64,000 nucleotides of DNA from Klebsiella oxytoca (lineage in GTDB: Bacteria > Pseudomonadota > Gammaproteobacteria > Enterobacterales > Enterobacteriaceae): assembly GCF_009707385.1 (NCBI RefSeq), contig NZ_CP046115.1, forward strand, positions 4,464,001 to 4,528,000, given 5' to 3'. Numbering within the stretch: position 1 is the stretch's first letter; each line of letters begins with the position of its first letter. This document shows, one piece after another, positions 1 through 8,780 of this stretch. Position numbers and translations under genes: made by a program. The notes beneath the pieces were generated by a model. The model saw only the letters and a list, made by a program, of their open reading frames with translations, ran no database searches and had not been told where the DNA came from.

Positions 1-228
1 CCCCACGCCCTGGCCCTGATAAAAAGCCTGCTCTACTACTGCCAGCTCACCGATAGCCGCTGCATTGCCGAAGGCGTGGACAGTCTGGATAAATTCAACA
101 GATTAAAAACGCTGGGGATAGATCGTTTTCAGGGCTATTTTATCTCGCCGCCGGTAGAGCGTGAAAACGTCGACGATCTTATTCACCAGCTGCTAGCCGG
201 TCGCGATCTTAGTCTTGCCACCGGATAA
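1..228 (+). CDS. EAL-domain cyclic-di-GMP phosphodiesterase, C-terminal fragment
   Basis: The window opens inside this gene in frame 1, and 75 codons remain before the TAA at 226-228. The translation contains IAEGVDSLDKFNRLKTLGID followed by FQGYFISPPV. These are the EGV and QGY-F-S-P-P elements that close an EAL TIM barrel, which hydrolyses cyclic-di-GMP. The last 20 or so residues are a short tail. The catalytic EAL motif and any N-terminal sensor or membrane part lie outside the window, so activity cannot be judged. It runs towards the convergent yjdI-yjdJ pair and leaves only about 40 bp between the stops. Confidence 0.85.
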   Translation, partial: PHALALIKSLLYYCQLTDSRCIAEGVDSLDKFNRLKTLGIDRFQGYFISPPVERENVDDLIHQLLAGRDLSLATG

Positions 229-269
229 ATTACGCCAGCGTGCTGGCGCATTTATTTCTGGTGAGGGCT

Positions 270-545
270 TCAGGCGCGGATATCGTCGTATTCGCGGGTA
301 TTATCAAATTCATGTTTCGCAAATGGACACAGCGGAATAATTTTGCGCTGCTCGCCGCGCATTTTTTCTACTACTTTCGCCACCAGCTGTTTACCGACTC
401 CCTGGCCTTTCAGGCTGGGGTCAACGTCAGTATGTTCAATAATGCTAAGATGCTCGCCCGTGGGCACAAAAACAATTTCCGCCACCTGATTCCCTTCGGC
501 ATCATTGACATAAAATTTGTTATGACCTTCCAGTATTTCCATCAT
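270..545 (-). CDS. yjdJ: GNAT-family N-acetyltransferase-like protein YjdJ
   Basis: This 91-residue protein matches the small YjdJ type, a minimal GNAT fold. It shows [19 protein letters not shown] at about residues 37-55, which carries the Q-x-x-G-x-G/A acetyl-CoA pyrophosphate loop, and a C-terminal CPFAKHEF segment typical of the YjdJ / human NATD1 group. The substrate of this family is unknown. It follows yjdI by only 8 bp on the same strand, so the two are probably co-transcribed, as in E. coli. The start is the double ATG just after yjdI. Length is normal for the family. Confidence 0.85.
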   Translation of the reverse strand: MMEILEGHNKFYVNDAEGNQVAEIVFVPTGEHLSIIEHTDVDPSLKGQGVGKQLVAKVVEKMRGEQRKIIPLCPFAKHEFDNTREYDDIRA

Positions 546-553
546 TTCCTCAC

Positions 554-784
554 TTATTTGTGGCGATACTTCAGTGCGCCGCTCGGGCAGGTATCGATGA
601 CTTTCACCACCGTGGCGACATCCACTTCATCAGGAACGATCCATGGTTTACGCTTCAGATTGAAGAGCTTTGCGCTACCGCGCACGCAGTTACCCGAATG
701 CTGGCAAATGGCGGTGTTAAAGTAGACATCAATCCTTTCGCCGGTATAGGCGCGATAGCCCGCTTCCAGTAATTCTTTATCCAT
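554..784 (-). CDS. yjdI: Small iron-sulfur (ferredoxin-like) protein YjdI
   Basis: This 76-residue protein belongs to the divergent 4Fe-4S mono-cluster family (YjdI). Cysteines occur in [12 protein letters not shown] (about residues 26-37) and in DTCPSGAL near the C terminus, and these are the likely cluster ligands. It is cytosolic, with no signal peptide or membrane segment. It is first in the yjdI-yjdJ pair. The physiological electron-transfer partner is not known for the family. The start ATG at 782-784 follows an AAGG-like ribosome binding site. Confidence 0.85.
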   Translation of the reverse strand: MDKELLEAGYRAYTGERIDVYFNTAICQHSGNCVRGSAKLFNLKRKPWIVPDEVDVATVVKVIDTCPSGALKYRHK

Positions 785-1158
785 GACCTTGCCTCAGTTT
801 TACCCTAAATAATTCAAGCTACGGGACCAAACGATTAACCGTTTTCAACAGCGTTTGCGCTGGCCCGCATACGGTTGCCAGCGTCCATGCCATTTGAAGT
901 ATGACGGGTGTAGGTTATTGCGTTGCTTCTAAGCATAGCCCCGCCAGCAGCGGGTGACTATCGGCGACGGGCGAAATTTTTATTTCTACCACCTCGCGTC
1001 ATTAATGCAGAATAAATGATTTTCTATGCACAAGTTATTCAAAAGAAATGCTCTACTTCTCGATGAAATATAGACGCTTCGCTTATGTCTACCTTTTATT
1101 TACCTGATAGTGAGATTAAACTCATTTAACCCTAACTTGAGCACTCAGGTATTCCGTC
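785..1158. other. Intergenic region between yjdI and ytcA
   Basis: A 374-bp region separates two divergently transcribed units. It must hold the yjdI promoter and the ytcA-mdtNOP promoter. The yjdI-proximal part is an ERIC-related palindromic remnant (801-912). The ytcA-proximal 150 bp is AT-rich. I see no convincing open reading frame and no clear operator. Confidence 0.5.
801..912. repeat. Coreless ERIC-related palindromic element
   Basis: The left end (ACCCTAAATAATTCAAGCTA) and the right end (TTTGAAGTATGACGGGTGTA) are imperfect inverted copies of one another. They match the ends of the ERIC element at 48249-48429. Both elements also share an inner block around AACAGCGTTTGCGCTGGCCC. This copy lacks the canonical ERIC core (GTGAATCCCCAGG through GTGACTGGGGTGAGCG), so it is a shortened derivative of about 112 bp. 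Confidence 0.7.
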
Positions 1159-1431
1159 TTGAATCGTATTGTAAAGCTGGCGAGCCCTGCGCTGTTATTC
1201 TCGCTATTTACGCTCTCCGGCTGTTCATTATCCCCGGCGATTCCGGTATTAGGCGCTGCATTTCCAGGCTGGTTCTTCTGTTTATTAGGCGCTGCGCTTT
1301 TACTTATTCCCTGCCATATCCTGATCGTCCGCCAGGGATGGCAATCGCGATTTTCTCCACTGGTCTTCAGCTATCTGGCGCTGATGTTCCTGTTCGCCAC
1401 GATTTTGTGGTTCCTGTTCTTCGTAAACTAG
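1159..1431 (+). CDS. ytcA: YtcA-like small lipoprotein / membrane protein
   Basis: A 90-residue protein with a lipoprotein signal: hydrophobic segment, then LSGC lipobox with Cys at about residue 22, then SLSPAIPVLGA as in E. coli YtcA. Two further hydrophobic segments follow at about residues 34-55 and 65-89. It is the first gene of the ytcA-mdtN-mdtO-mdtP operon, with 6 bp between its stop and mdtN. In E. coli this protein is encoded with the MdtNOP efflux components. Its own role is unproven, and a structural or accessory role in the pump is inferred from context. Confidence 0.85.
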   Translation: MNRIVKLASPALLFSLFTLSGCSLSPAIPVLGAAFPGWFFCLLGAALLLIPCHILIVRQGWQSRFSPLVFSYLALMFLFATILWFLFFVN

Positions 1432-1437
1432 ATACCT

Positions 1438-2466
1438 ATGACACAATCCAGCTCAAGCGGTATCCGCAAAAAGTGGCCCCTGCTGGCGCTCGTTCTCGCC
1501 GCCATTCTGGCGCTGATTCTGGTTATCTGGCAGCTACAAACCTCGCCGGAAACCAACGATGCCTATGTCTATGCCGACACCATTGACGTTGTGCCGGAAG
1601 TGAGCGGACGGATCGTCGAGATGCCGATTCGCGACAATCAGCGGGTTAAAAAAGGCGATCTGCTGTTCCGCATCGACCCGCGCCCGTACCAGGCGATGCT
1701 TGACGATGCCAAAGCCCGTCTGACCACGCTTGATGCACAGATCATGCTGACCCAGCGTACGATCAAAGCGCAGGAATACAATGCGCAGTCGGTTAGCGCC
1801 GCCGTAGAGCGCGCTAAGGCGCTGGTGAAGCAAACCACCTCTTCGCGCGTTCGTCTTGAACCGCTGGTCCCGCAAGGATTTGCCTCACAAGAGAATCTAG
1901 ACCAGGCGCGAACGGCTGAAAAAGCCGCCCGCGCCGAGCTGGAAGCTACGCTACTGCAGGCCAGGCAGGCTTCCGCCGCCGTAACCGGCGTCGATGCCAT
2001 GGTGGCGCAACGAACGGGGCTCCTGGCGCAAATCGCGCTGGCCGAACTGCATCTTGAATTCACCGAAGTCCGCGCGCCGTTCAACGGCGTGGTGGTGGCG
2101 CTGAAAACCACTATCGGCCAGTACGCTTCGGCGCTAAAGCCGGTCTTTACCCTGCTGGATGATGACCACTGGTACGTGGTGGCCAACTTCCGCGAAACCG
2201 ATTTAAACAACGTGCGGCCCGGCGTGCCGGCCAGAATCACCGTGATGACCAACCATAGCCGCACCTTCGATGGCGTGGTCGACTCTGTCGGCACCGGCGT
2301 TCTGCCCGACGGCGGCAGCGTCATAGGTGGTCTGCCGGTCATTCAGAAAAGCATCAACTGGGTCCATGTCTCCCAGCGCTTCCCGGTTAAAATCGCCGTC
2401 AAAGACCCCGACCCGAACCTGTTCCGTATGGGCGCCTCCGCCAGCGCCGTTCTGCAGCCGCGATAA
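1438..2466 (+). CDS. mdtN: Efflux pump periplasmic adaptor (HlyD/EmrA type) MdtN
   Basis: A 342-residue membrane-fusion protein. There is one N-terminal membrane anchor (about residues 13-32), then a biotinyl-lipoyl half-motif (VVPEVSGRIVEMPIRDNQRV), a coiled-coil hairpin (about 95-200), the returning lipoyl strand (VRAPFNGVV) and a beta-barrel domain. It links the inner-membrane component MdtO to the outer-membrane channel MdtP. In E. coli, MdtNOP is associated with resistance to puromycin, acriflavine and related compounds. Length equals E. coli MdtN (343). It lies 6 bp after ytcA and 9 bp before mdtO. Confidence 0.92.
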   Translation: MTQSSSSGIRKKWPLLALVLAAILALILVIWQLQTSPETNDAYVYADTIDVVPEVSGRIVEMPIRDNQRVKKGDLLFRIDPRPYQAMLDDAKARLTTLDAQIMLTQRTIKAQEYNAQSVSAAVERAKALVKQTTSSRVRLEPLVPQGFASQENLDQARTAEKAARAELEATLLQARQASAAVTGVDAMVAQRTGLLAQIALAELHLEFTEVRAPFNGVVVALKTTIGQYASALKPVFTLLDDDHWYVVANFRETDLNNVRPGVPARITVMTNHSRTFDGVVDSVGTGVLPDGGSVIGGLPVIQKSINWVHVSQRFPVKIAVKDPDPNLFRMGASASAVLQPR

Positions 2467-2475
2467 GGAGACGGC

Positions 2476-4407
2476 ATGCATAGCTTGTGGCCGTTTCTTA
2501 CCCGGGAGCTCCGCGATGCGCCAGGACGGGCGAACTACACTCTGCGCCTGACCCTCAGCTGCGCGGTGCTGATTGTGCTGTTTATGACGCTGCATATTCC
2601 CTTCCTGGCCGTCGCGTTAATCGTGGTCTTTTACGTCAGTCAGCCTAACGTTCTGATGATTACGCTGGTCAGCGTGGTTTTCGTGGTGACCGTCAGCGTC
2701 GCTCTGGGCGGCGTTCTGCTGATTATCAAGTGGACCTACGACTACCCGCTGATCCGTCTGGTCGCTTCGGTAGTCCTGTTTTTCTGCGCGATTTACCTGA
2801 TGCGGGTGCTGGGTAAGCTGGGGCTGGCGTTTTTCGTGGTAGCGCTGGCGGTTATCTACGCCCAGACCTTCCCGTCGATGACCAGCCAGAGCGAAATTCT
2901 GGTACGCCTGCTGCTGTGGCTATGGGTAGCGATCAATACCGCCATTGTGGTGACGCTGCTGGTCAACGCCTGCTTCCAGCAGGCCTTTCCCGGCTATCAG
3001 TTTAAAGCTCATCTGGTGGTAATGCTGCGCCAGACGGCGAGGACTCTTACCCAGCCCGGCGAGGAGCAGCCTACCTTCAAAGCGCTCGCCGGACAGTTTA
3101 ACCAGCTGCAATCCCTGTATCAGCAGGCCGCGCGCGCCACGCCGGAGATTGCCGCCAGCCCGCACACCTGGCAGTCGCTGATGGGTGCCGCGCTGCGCTG
3201 CTATCATTTGGCCACGCTGCTACAGCCGGGTCACGACCATCCCGACGAGCGCCAGCGCATCGCCTGCGAACTGAATGCGCTGGCGGATAATCTCTCCACC
3301 GCCGCGGATTTCCAGCCTCTTCCCGTCCCGCGCGACGGCGCCAACAGCGCCATTTTGCAAGAAATGGTCCTGGTGCTGGCGAGGCTGGCGCGCGGCGAAG
3401 TCATCCCGCTGCCGCAGGGCGAAGTGGAAAAAGCGCCGCTGCTTCTGCCGGACGCGTGGTCTAATCCAGCCTATCTGCACTTTGCCCTGAAAACGCTGCT
3501 GGCGACCCTGCTCTGCTACGTTTTCTATACCGCCGCCGACTGGCAGGGCATCCACACGATTATGCTGAGCTGCGTCATTGTCGCCCAGCCGGGCCTGGGC
3601 GCCACCATGCAGAAAACGTGGCTACGCATCGGCGGCGCTCTGCTGGCCACGCTGATTGCGCTGCTATTAATCGTCTTTGTGCAGCCCTGGACCGATTCGC
3701 TGAGCGGCCTGCTGGCAATGACCCTACCGGTCTTTGCGTTATCCGCGTGGATTGCGGCAGGTTCGGAACGCATTGCCTACGCCGGGATCCAGATAGGCTT
3801 TACCTTCGCGCTGGCGTTTCTCAGCTGGTTTGGCCCGCTCAGTAACCTCACCGAACTACGCGACAGGGTTATCGGCATCCTGCTCGGCGTGCTGGTTTCC
3901 TCAATTGTTCATCTCTATTTGTGGCCGGATAGCGAAGTGCCGCAGCTTAAAGCGCGGCTGGCGCAGCTGTATCGCCAGCTGGCGCAAACCCTCGCCGCCC
4001 GCGATGGTGAGGTACAACTGGTGCCGCTATTTGCCGCGCTGAGCGAAAGCGAAACGTTAATCAACCGGGTTGCCGCCGAGCCGTTGGGAACCTACGCGCA
4101 TCCGTGGTCAGAAGCCAAAAACTGGCCGCTGCGGGCGACCTTTCGGCAGGCAGAAGAGATCCTGCGTCTTAGCGAAGGCTACCGCCTGTACGCAGAGCCG
4201 GGGGATAACTTTTTAATCCGCTGCGCCCGGCAGCTTGAAGGCTATGCCGACGATATCAACCAGCAAAAAAACACCGCAGAACAACCTCTGGCGCTGCAAC
4301 CGGCTCCCGCGAACCCGTTCGGCGCGGCGCTGGCCAGCGCGTTGGCCACGCTACCAACGTGGTCATTTGCGTCTTCAGCTATCCCGCAACAGGCAACCCG
4401 TTCATGA
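2476..4407 (+). CDS. mdtO: Inner-membrane efflux component MdtO (FUSC / aromatic acid exporter family)
   Basis: A 643-residue protein with two blocks of membrane helices (about residues 25-165 and 335-490) separated by a soluble domain. This is the layout of the FUSC / YccS / AaeB family. The C-terminal soluble part runs from about residue 495. E. coli MdtO is somewhat longer (about 683). The start follows an AAGGAG site and its stop overlaps the mdtP start as ATGA (4404-4407), which indicates translational coupling. It is the presumed inner-membrane transporter of the MdtNOP system. Confidence 0.9.
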   Translation: MHSLWPFLTRELRDAPGRANYTLRLTLSCAVLIVLFMTLHIPFLAVALIVVFYVSQPNVLMITLVSVVFVVTVSVALGGVLLIIKWTYDYPLIRLVASVVLFFCAIYLMRVLGKLGLAFFVVALAVIYAQTFPSMTSQSEILVRLLLWLWVAINTAIVVTLLVNACFQQAFPGYQFKAHLVVMLRQTARTLTQPGEEQPTFKALAGQFNQLQSLYQQAARATPEIAASPHTWQSLMGAALRCYHLATLLQPGHDHPDERQRIACELNALADNLSTAADFQPLPVPRDGANSAILQEMVLVLARLARGEVIPLPQGEVEKAPLLLPDAWSNPAYLHFALKTLLATLLCYVFYTAADWQGIHTIMLSCVIVAQPGLGATMQKTWLRIGGALLATLIALLLIVFVQPWTDSLSGLLAMTLPVFALSAWIAAGSERIAYAGIQIGFTFALAFLSWFGPLSNLTELRDRVIGILLGVLVSSIVHLYLWPDSEVPQLKARLAQLYRQLAQTLAARDGEVQLVPLFAALSESETLINRVAAEPLGTYAHPWSEAKNWPLRATFRQAEEILRLSEGYRLYAEPGDNFLIRCARQLEGYADDINQQKNTAEQPLALQPAPANPFGAALASALATLPTWSFASSAIPQQATRS

Positions 4408-5888
4408 CAGAAATCACTACTTACGCGCGCTTCTGGCGCTCCCCGGCGCTTGCTTTTGCCCTGACGTTATTAACCGGATGCGCGTTAATTCAGGACGATC
4501 CCGGCCAGGTTCCTGTGGTCAACCCGCAGCAGGCCGAGCTGGCACAGGTTATCCACCTGGCGAACAGCGGCTGGCCAACGGCGCGATGGTGGGAAGGTTA
4601 TCAGGATCCCCAGCTCAATATGCTGGTCAACCGCGCGTTGCAAAACTCCCCTACCATGCAGGCCGCCCGGCTACGGATTTCGCAATCGCAGTCCACGGTG
4701 GAGCTGGCGCAGTCGGCCATGGGCGTTCAGGCTATCGCCGTGGCGGCGCAAAACCATCTGCGCGTGACCAATAAACAGTTCACCTGGCCCTACTCCTTCT
4801 CCCTGCCGATAGATAAAAATGGTCCCTGGTATACGCTGAATACCGTCGGCGTCGGAGCGACGCTGAACATCGATTTATGGGGAGCCGATCGCGCACGCGT
4901 CGCCGCCGCGATTGGCGAAAAGAATGCCCGCCAGGCGGAAACCGCCGGGATCGAGCTGGATCTTGCCAGCAGCGTGGCCCAGCTCTATTTCGCGATGCAG
5001 GCAACCTTTCAAAAAATCGAATTACTCAACCAGCTGGAATCTATCGCCAGGTTCTCGGTGCAGGCCCATGAACATCGTACCGAACGCGGCGTCGAGGATA
5101 GCGTCGATGTCGCCAACGCTCAGTCCGAACTGCTGGCGGCCCAGCAGCAGGTGATTACGGCGCAGGGAACGCTGACCCAGTATCGGGAAACCCTGCGGGC
5201 GCTGATCGGCGCCGATGCGCATAGCATGCCGGAGATTCACCCCGTACCGCTTCCGACTCTCCAGGAAACGCTTCCGGATTCGCTGTCGTTTGAACTGCTG
5301 GCCCGTCGCCCGGATCTGCAGGCGCTGCGCGGTTACGTCAGCGCCTCCATGAGTCAGGTGGACGCGGCAAAAGCGGCGTTTTATCCGCACTTTGATATCA
5401 AGGCGTTCTGGGGCTACAACGCGCTAAGCGTCGGCGACTTATTTAAGTCCTCTTTCCAGCAGATCAACCTGCTGCCGGGGCTCTATTTACCGCTGTTTGA
5501 CGGCGGGCGTTTAAACGCCAATCTCAAGTCGGTGCGTACGGCGAGCAATATTTTGATTAAGCAGTACAACCAGGCGGTGCTGGACGCGGTTCGCGACGTG
5601 GCGATTAGCTCGAGCCAGCTTAACGATTTAAATCAGCAGGCAGCCCTGCAGCAGCAGAAGGTGACGGCGGCAATGGTGACCACCCGCAGCGCCAGCGCGC
5701 ACCATCAGCGGGGGCTGCTAAGCCGCTACGCTGCGGAAGAGGCACGACGGCCGACCATCGCCCAGCAGCTGTTATTGCTGGATATTCAGGCCCAGCGGCT
5801 CAGCACCGATATCACGTTGATTAAAGCACTGGGCGGCGATTACCGCGGTCCGACGGCGGCCTCCGCAGGGAGAGAAGTAGCTCAATAG
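4404..5888 (+). CDS. mdtP: Outer-membrane efflux lipoprotein MdtP (TolC-like)
   Basis: A 494-residue outer-membrane factor from the ATG at 4404, which overlaps the mdtO stop. It has a signal peptide with lipobox LLTGC (Cys about residue 27) and two OEP repeats with alpha-hairpin heptads. Typical sequence landmarks are ARRPDLQALRG (about 300) and LPLFDGGRLNANLKSVR (about 365), the usual NodT-type outer-membrane lipoprotein signatures. It forms the exit duct of the MdtNOP pump. The 3' end of the gene, coding for the last 14 or so residues, is the first member of the tandem array that follows, so the extreme C terminus may have been reshaped by the repeat. Confidence 0.92.
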   Translation: MTEITTYARFWRSPALAFALTLLTGCALIQDDPGQVPVVNPQQAELAQVIHLANSGWPTARWWEGYQDPQLNMLVNRALQNSPTMQAARLRISQSQSTVELAQSAMGVQAIAVAAQNHLRVTNKQFTWPYSFSLPIDKNGPWYTLNTVGVGATLNIDLWGADRARVAAAIGEKNARQAETAGIELDLASSVAQLYFAMQATFQKIELLNQLESIARFSVQAHEHRTERGVEDSVDVANAQSELLAAQQQVITAQGTLTQYRETLRALIGADAHSMPEIHPVPLPTLQETLPDSLSFELLARRPDLQALRGYVSASMSQVDAAKAAFYPHFDIKAFWGYNALSVGDLFKSSFQQINLLPGLYLPLFDGGRLNANLKSVRTASNILIKQYNQAVLDAVRDVAISSSQLNDLNQQAALQQQKVTAAMVTTRSASAHHQRGLLSRYAAEEARRPTIAQQLLLLDIQAQRLSTDITLIKALGGDYRGPTAASAGREVAQ

Positions 5889-6698
5889 CGGAGAATTTCC
5901 CTGCTCGCGCTGCACTTAGCAGGGCTACGGTTCTGTGCGGCACATGAGACGCGTCGCCCGGTCATTGTGCGGCAGCGTTTGCTGCTGGAGATCCGAGTCC
6001 GGCAGCGGCCTCCGCAGGAAGAGAAGTAGCTCAATAGCGGGAGAATTTCCCTGCTCGCGCGGCGCTTAGCAGGGCTACGGTTCTGTACCCTGGCTACGGT
6101 TCCGCAGACCAGGGCTGACCGGGCTTGCTGCTGGATATTCAGGTCCGACGGCGGCCTCTGCTGGGAGTGAAGTGGCTCGATAGCGGGGGAATTTCCCTGC
6201 TCGCGCTGCGCTTAGCTGGGCTACGGTTCTGTACCCTGGCGACGGTTCCGCAGACCAGGGCAGACCGGGCTTGCTGCTGGATATTCAGGTCCGACGGCGG
6301 CCTCTGCTGGGAGAGAAGTGGCTCGATAGCGGGGGAATTTCCCTGCTCGCGCGGCGCTTAGCAGGGCTACGGTTCTGTACCCTGGCTACGGTTCCGCGGA
6401 CCTGGGCTGCCCGGGTTTGCTGCTGGATATTCAGGTCCGACGGCGGCCTCTGCTGGGAGTGAAGTAGCTCAATAGCGGAGAATTTCCCTGCTCGCGCTGC
6501 GCTTAGCAGGGCTACGGTTCTGTACCCTGGCGACGGTTCCGCGGACCAGGGCAGCCCGGGTTTGCCGCTGGATATTCAGGTCCGACAGCGGCCTCCGCAG
6601 GGAGTGAAGTGACTCGATAGCGGGGGAATTTCCCTGCTCGCGCTGCGCTTAGCAGGGCTACGGTTCTGTACCCTGGCTACGGTTCTGCGGACCTGGGT
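5847..6698. repeat. Six-copy tandem array (about 146 bp) derived from the mdtP 3' end
   Basis: The block GGTCCGACGGCGGCCTC recurs at 5847, about 5996 (diverged), 6142, 6288, 6434 and 6579. The period is 145-146 bp, and the 145-bp step is explained by one lost base in a G run. Each later unit also starts with TTGCTGCTGGATATTCAG, which matches mdtP codons for LLLDIQ at about 5775. The units therefore fuse two mdtP 3' segments with about 57 bp deleted between them. Each unit holds the hairpin CCCTGCT-12 nt-AGCAGGG and a second CCCTGG/CCAGGG pair. No unit encodes a credible protein. It occupies the whole space between mdtP and the REP/terminator. Confidence 0.85.
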
Positions 6699-6733
6699 AG
6701 CCCGGATAAGGCGCTTCGCGCCGCAATCCGGGG
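6699..6733. repeat. REP (PU)-type palindrome
   Basis: The sequence has the classic REP form: CCCGGAT (6701-6707) pairs with ATCCGGG (6726-6732), and the inner GGCGC/GCGCC pairs around TTC. It sits directly after the mdtP-derived array and before the terminator of the convergent peptide transporter gene. Such elements often protect mRNA 3' ends. That role is inferred here. Confidence 0.75.
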
Positions 6734-6771
6734 ATTGGCAAAGGCGTAGGGTTGCCCCGCAATAGGCCAAT

Positions 6772-6795
6772 AAAAAAACCGGCGCCCGGCGCCGG
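6772..6795 (-). terminator. Rho-independent terminator of the POT transporter gene
   Basis: On the minus strand the stem CCGGCGC-CGG-GCGCCGG is followed by seven T residues, 24 bp after the stop codon of the transporter. Confidence 0.9.
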
Positions 6796-6818
6796 CTTTT
6801 CATTTATCGCTTTCGCAA

Positions 6819-8369
6819 TCAGGCATTCGCCTCTGGTTTTTGCTCGGTGGATTTACTGTTTTCCAGCATGCGGCGCACCGGCACAATCAGCACACACAGA
6901 ACCGCGGCGCAGATCAGTAGCGCCATAGAGCAGCGTGCGAACAGATCGGGCAGCATATCCAGCTGATCGGCCTTCACGTGTCCGCCAATCAGGCCCGCCG
7001 CCAGGTTCCCCAGGGCGCTGGCGCAGAACCACAGCCCCATCATCTGACCGCGCATTCTTTCCGGCGCCAGCAGCGTCATGGTCGCCAGGCCAATTGGGCT
7101 GAGGCACAGTTCGCCCAGGGTCAGCATCAGAATGCTGCCGACCAGCCACATCGGCGATACGCCCGTACCGCCGTTGCTCAGAACGTTTTGCGCCGCCAGC
7201 ATCATCAGGCCAAAGCCCGCCGCCGCGCACAAGATACCGATAACAAACTTGGTGATACTGCTCGGACGCACGTTCTTACGCGCCAGCGCAGGCCATGCCC
7301 AGCTAAATACCGGCGCCAGCAGAATAATAAACAGGGCGTTGATCGACTGGAACCACACCGCCGGGATCTCGAAGGAACCAATCATACGGTTGGTATAGTC
7401 GTTAGCAAACAGGTTAAACGAGGTCGGTTTCTGCTCAAACGCCGACCAGAAAAAGGCAGCGGAAATCAGCAGGATAAAGCACACCAGCAGGCGGGCGCGC
7501 TCTTTGCGGCTCAGTCCGGCGAAGACGAACAGGTAGATAAAATAGAGCACCACCGACGCCGCAATAACGTAGACCAGCACGCTGGCAACCGCGACCGGGT
7601 TAATCACAATAACGCCCTGGGCAATCAAAGCGATGATAACCGCCACGCCCACCGTCAGCGCCAGCAGCCATGCGCCAACACCGTTTCTTTTTACTACCGG
7701 GCTATTCCAGGTTGAATCCAGGCCGACTTCGCTGTCGTAGCGTTTCATCGCCGGAACGGCAAAGACGCGGAAGATAATCAGCGCAACCAGCATCCCGATG
7801 CCACCGATGCCAAAGCCCCAGTGCCAGCCGTGAGATTTAATCAGCCAACCGGAGATCAGCGGTGCAATAAACGAGCCCATGTTGATGCCCATATAGAACA
7901 GCGAGAATCCGCCGTCGCGGCGCGCATCACCTTTCTTGTACAGTGTACCGACCATCACCGAAATACAGGTTTTAAACAGGCCGGAACCGAGCACGATAAA
8001 CATCAGGCCAATAAAGAACAGGCTATCGCCCATCACCGCCGACAGGGCGATGGAGAGATGACCCAGAGCGATCAGTATCGAACCGTACCAGACCGCTTTT
8101 TGCTGACCCAGCCAGTTATCCGCCAACCAGCCGCCCGGCAGGGCTGCAAGATACATCGTTCCGGCAAAGATGCCGACGATGGCAGAGGCGTTTTCACGCG
8201 CCAGCCCCATCCCGCCGTCATAAACGGTGGCCGCCATAAATAAAATCAGTAACGGACGAATGCCGTAAAACGAGAAACGCTCCCACATTTCGGTGAAAAA
8301 CAGCGAACCGAGCGGATAAGGATGGCCAAAAAAGGTTCGGCTTTCATTTTTATTAACAGAGGAATGCAT
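6819..8369 (-). CDS. Proton-dependent oligopeptide transporter (POT/PTR family)
   Basis: A 516-residue polytopic membrane protein. The N-terminal FFTEMWERFSFYG carries the E-x-x-E-R-F motif of POT helix 1, which couples proton and peptide movement. GGWLADNWLGQQ (loop 2-3) and FSLFYMGINMGSF (helix 5) are the other PTR signatures. The family imports di- and tripeptides with protons across the inner membrane. E. coli has four (DtpA-D). This sequence looks closer to the shorter-N-terminus type seen outside that set, so no symbol is given. The start at 8369 follows GGGAGAAG. A longer in-frame start at 8441 lacks a ribosome site. It is monocistronic, with its own terminator. Confidence 0.88.
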   Translation of the reverse strand: MHSSVNKNESRTFFGHPYPLGSLFFTEMWERFSFYGIRPLLILFMAATVYDGGMGLARENASAIVGIFAGTMYLAALPGGWLADNWLGQQKAVWYGSILIALGHLSIALSAVMGDSLFFIGLMFIVLGSGLFKTCISVMVGTLYKKGDARRDGGFSLFYMGINMGSFIAPLISGWLIKSHGWHWGFGIGGIGMLVALIIFRVFAVPAMKRYDSEVGLDSTWNSPVVKRNGVGAWLLALTVGVAVIIALIAQGVIVINPVAVASVLVYVIAASVVLYFIYLFVFAGLSRKERARLLVCFILLISAAFFWSAFEQKPTSFNLFANDYTNRMIGSFEIPAVWFQSINALFIILLAPVFSWAWPALARKNVRPSSITKFVIGILCAAAGFGLMMLAAQNVLSNGGTGVSPMWLVGSILMLTLGELCLSPIGLATMTLLAPERMRGQMMGLWFCASALGNLAAGLIGGHVKADQLDMLPDLFARCSMALLICAAVLCVLIVPVRRMLENSKSTEQKPEANA

Positions 8370-8445
8370 AACTTCTCCCAAAGATGTCCACAGCGCTTTA
8401 ACGCAGCGGAAAGCGTGTTGGCCTTTTATAAACAAGGCCAATCAT

Positions 8446-8460
8446 TCACATTTAATGTGA
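8446..8460. promoter_or_regulatory. Palindrome upstream of the POT transporter gene
   Basis: TCACATTTAATGTGA is symmetrical except at its central base and lies 77 bp upstream of the transporter start. It is not a CRP site, because the half sites are in the reverse order. It is a candidate operator for an unknown regulator. The rest of 8370-8923 is largely non-coding. A 73-residue minus-strand frame at 8682-8903 resembles nothing I recognise. Confidence 0.35.
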
Positions 8461-8780
8461 CGTTATTTAACCATTTGATAACCTAATAATGGTCCTGTCT
8501 AGCCCCTTCCCCCAACTTTTTAGATGAAAAGTCGACAAACGTCTACTTTTACAGATTTAAAGTTGGTGGAGATGGAAATGTGATTGACATAACAATTCAC
8601 AATAAAAATGAATTTTTTTATTATAGGAAACAACAGATTAAACATTCACATCATGGATGAAAGGCAGGAAAATCACGCATCTTAAACCCGAATAAAATCA
8701 GGGGAAATGTGAAGTTGACCGGCCTTGCGCGAGGTAAGCAGCATAAACGGAGGTCTTGTTTTGGCAGAATAATGCGGGCA

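Noticed and set aside
240..725. 161-codon plus-strand open frame over yjdJ and yjdI
   Set aside because: It is antisense to two recognised genes and has no ribosome site or family features.
1638..2342. 234-codon minus-strand open frame across mdtN
   Set aside because: It lies wholly within mdtN, which has unambiguous domains, and lacks a start signal.
6125..6462. Short repeated open frames encoding LLDIQVRRRPLLG
   Set aside because: They follow the mdtP-derived tandem repeat in a different frame, start at TTG-like codons, and have no independent support.
5847..6698. Possible CRISPR array
   Set aside because: The repeats are contiguous 146-bp units without unique spacers of constant size, and no cas gene is near.
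8446..8460. CRP binding site upstream of the peptide transporter
   Set aside because: The palindrome has TCACA before TGTGA, the reverse of the CRP order, so I list it only as an unknown operator.
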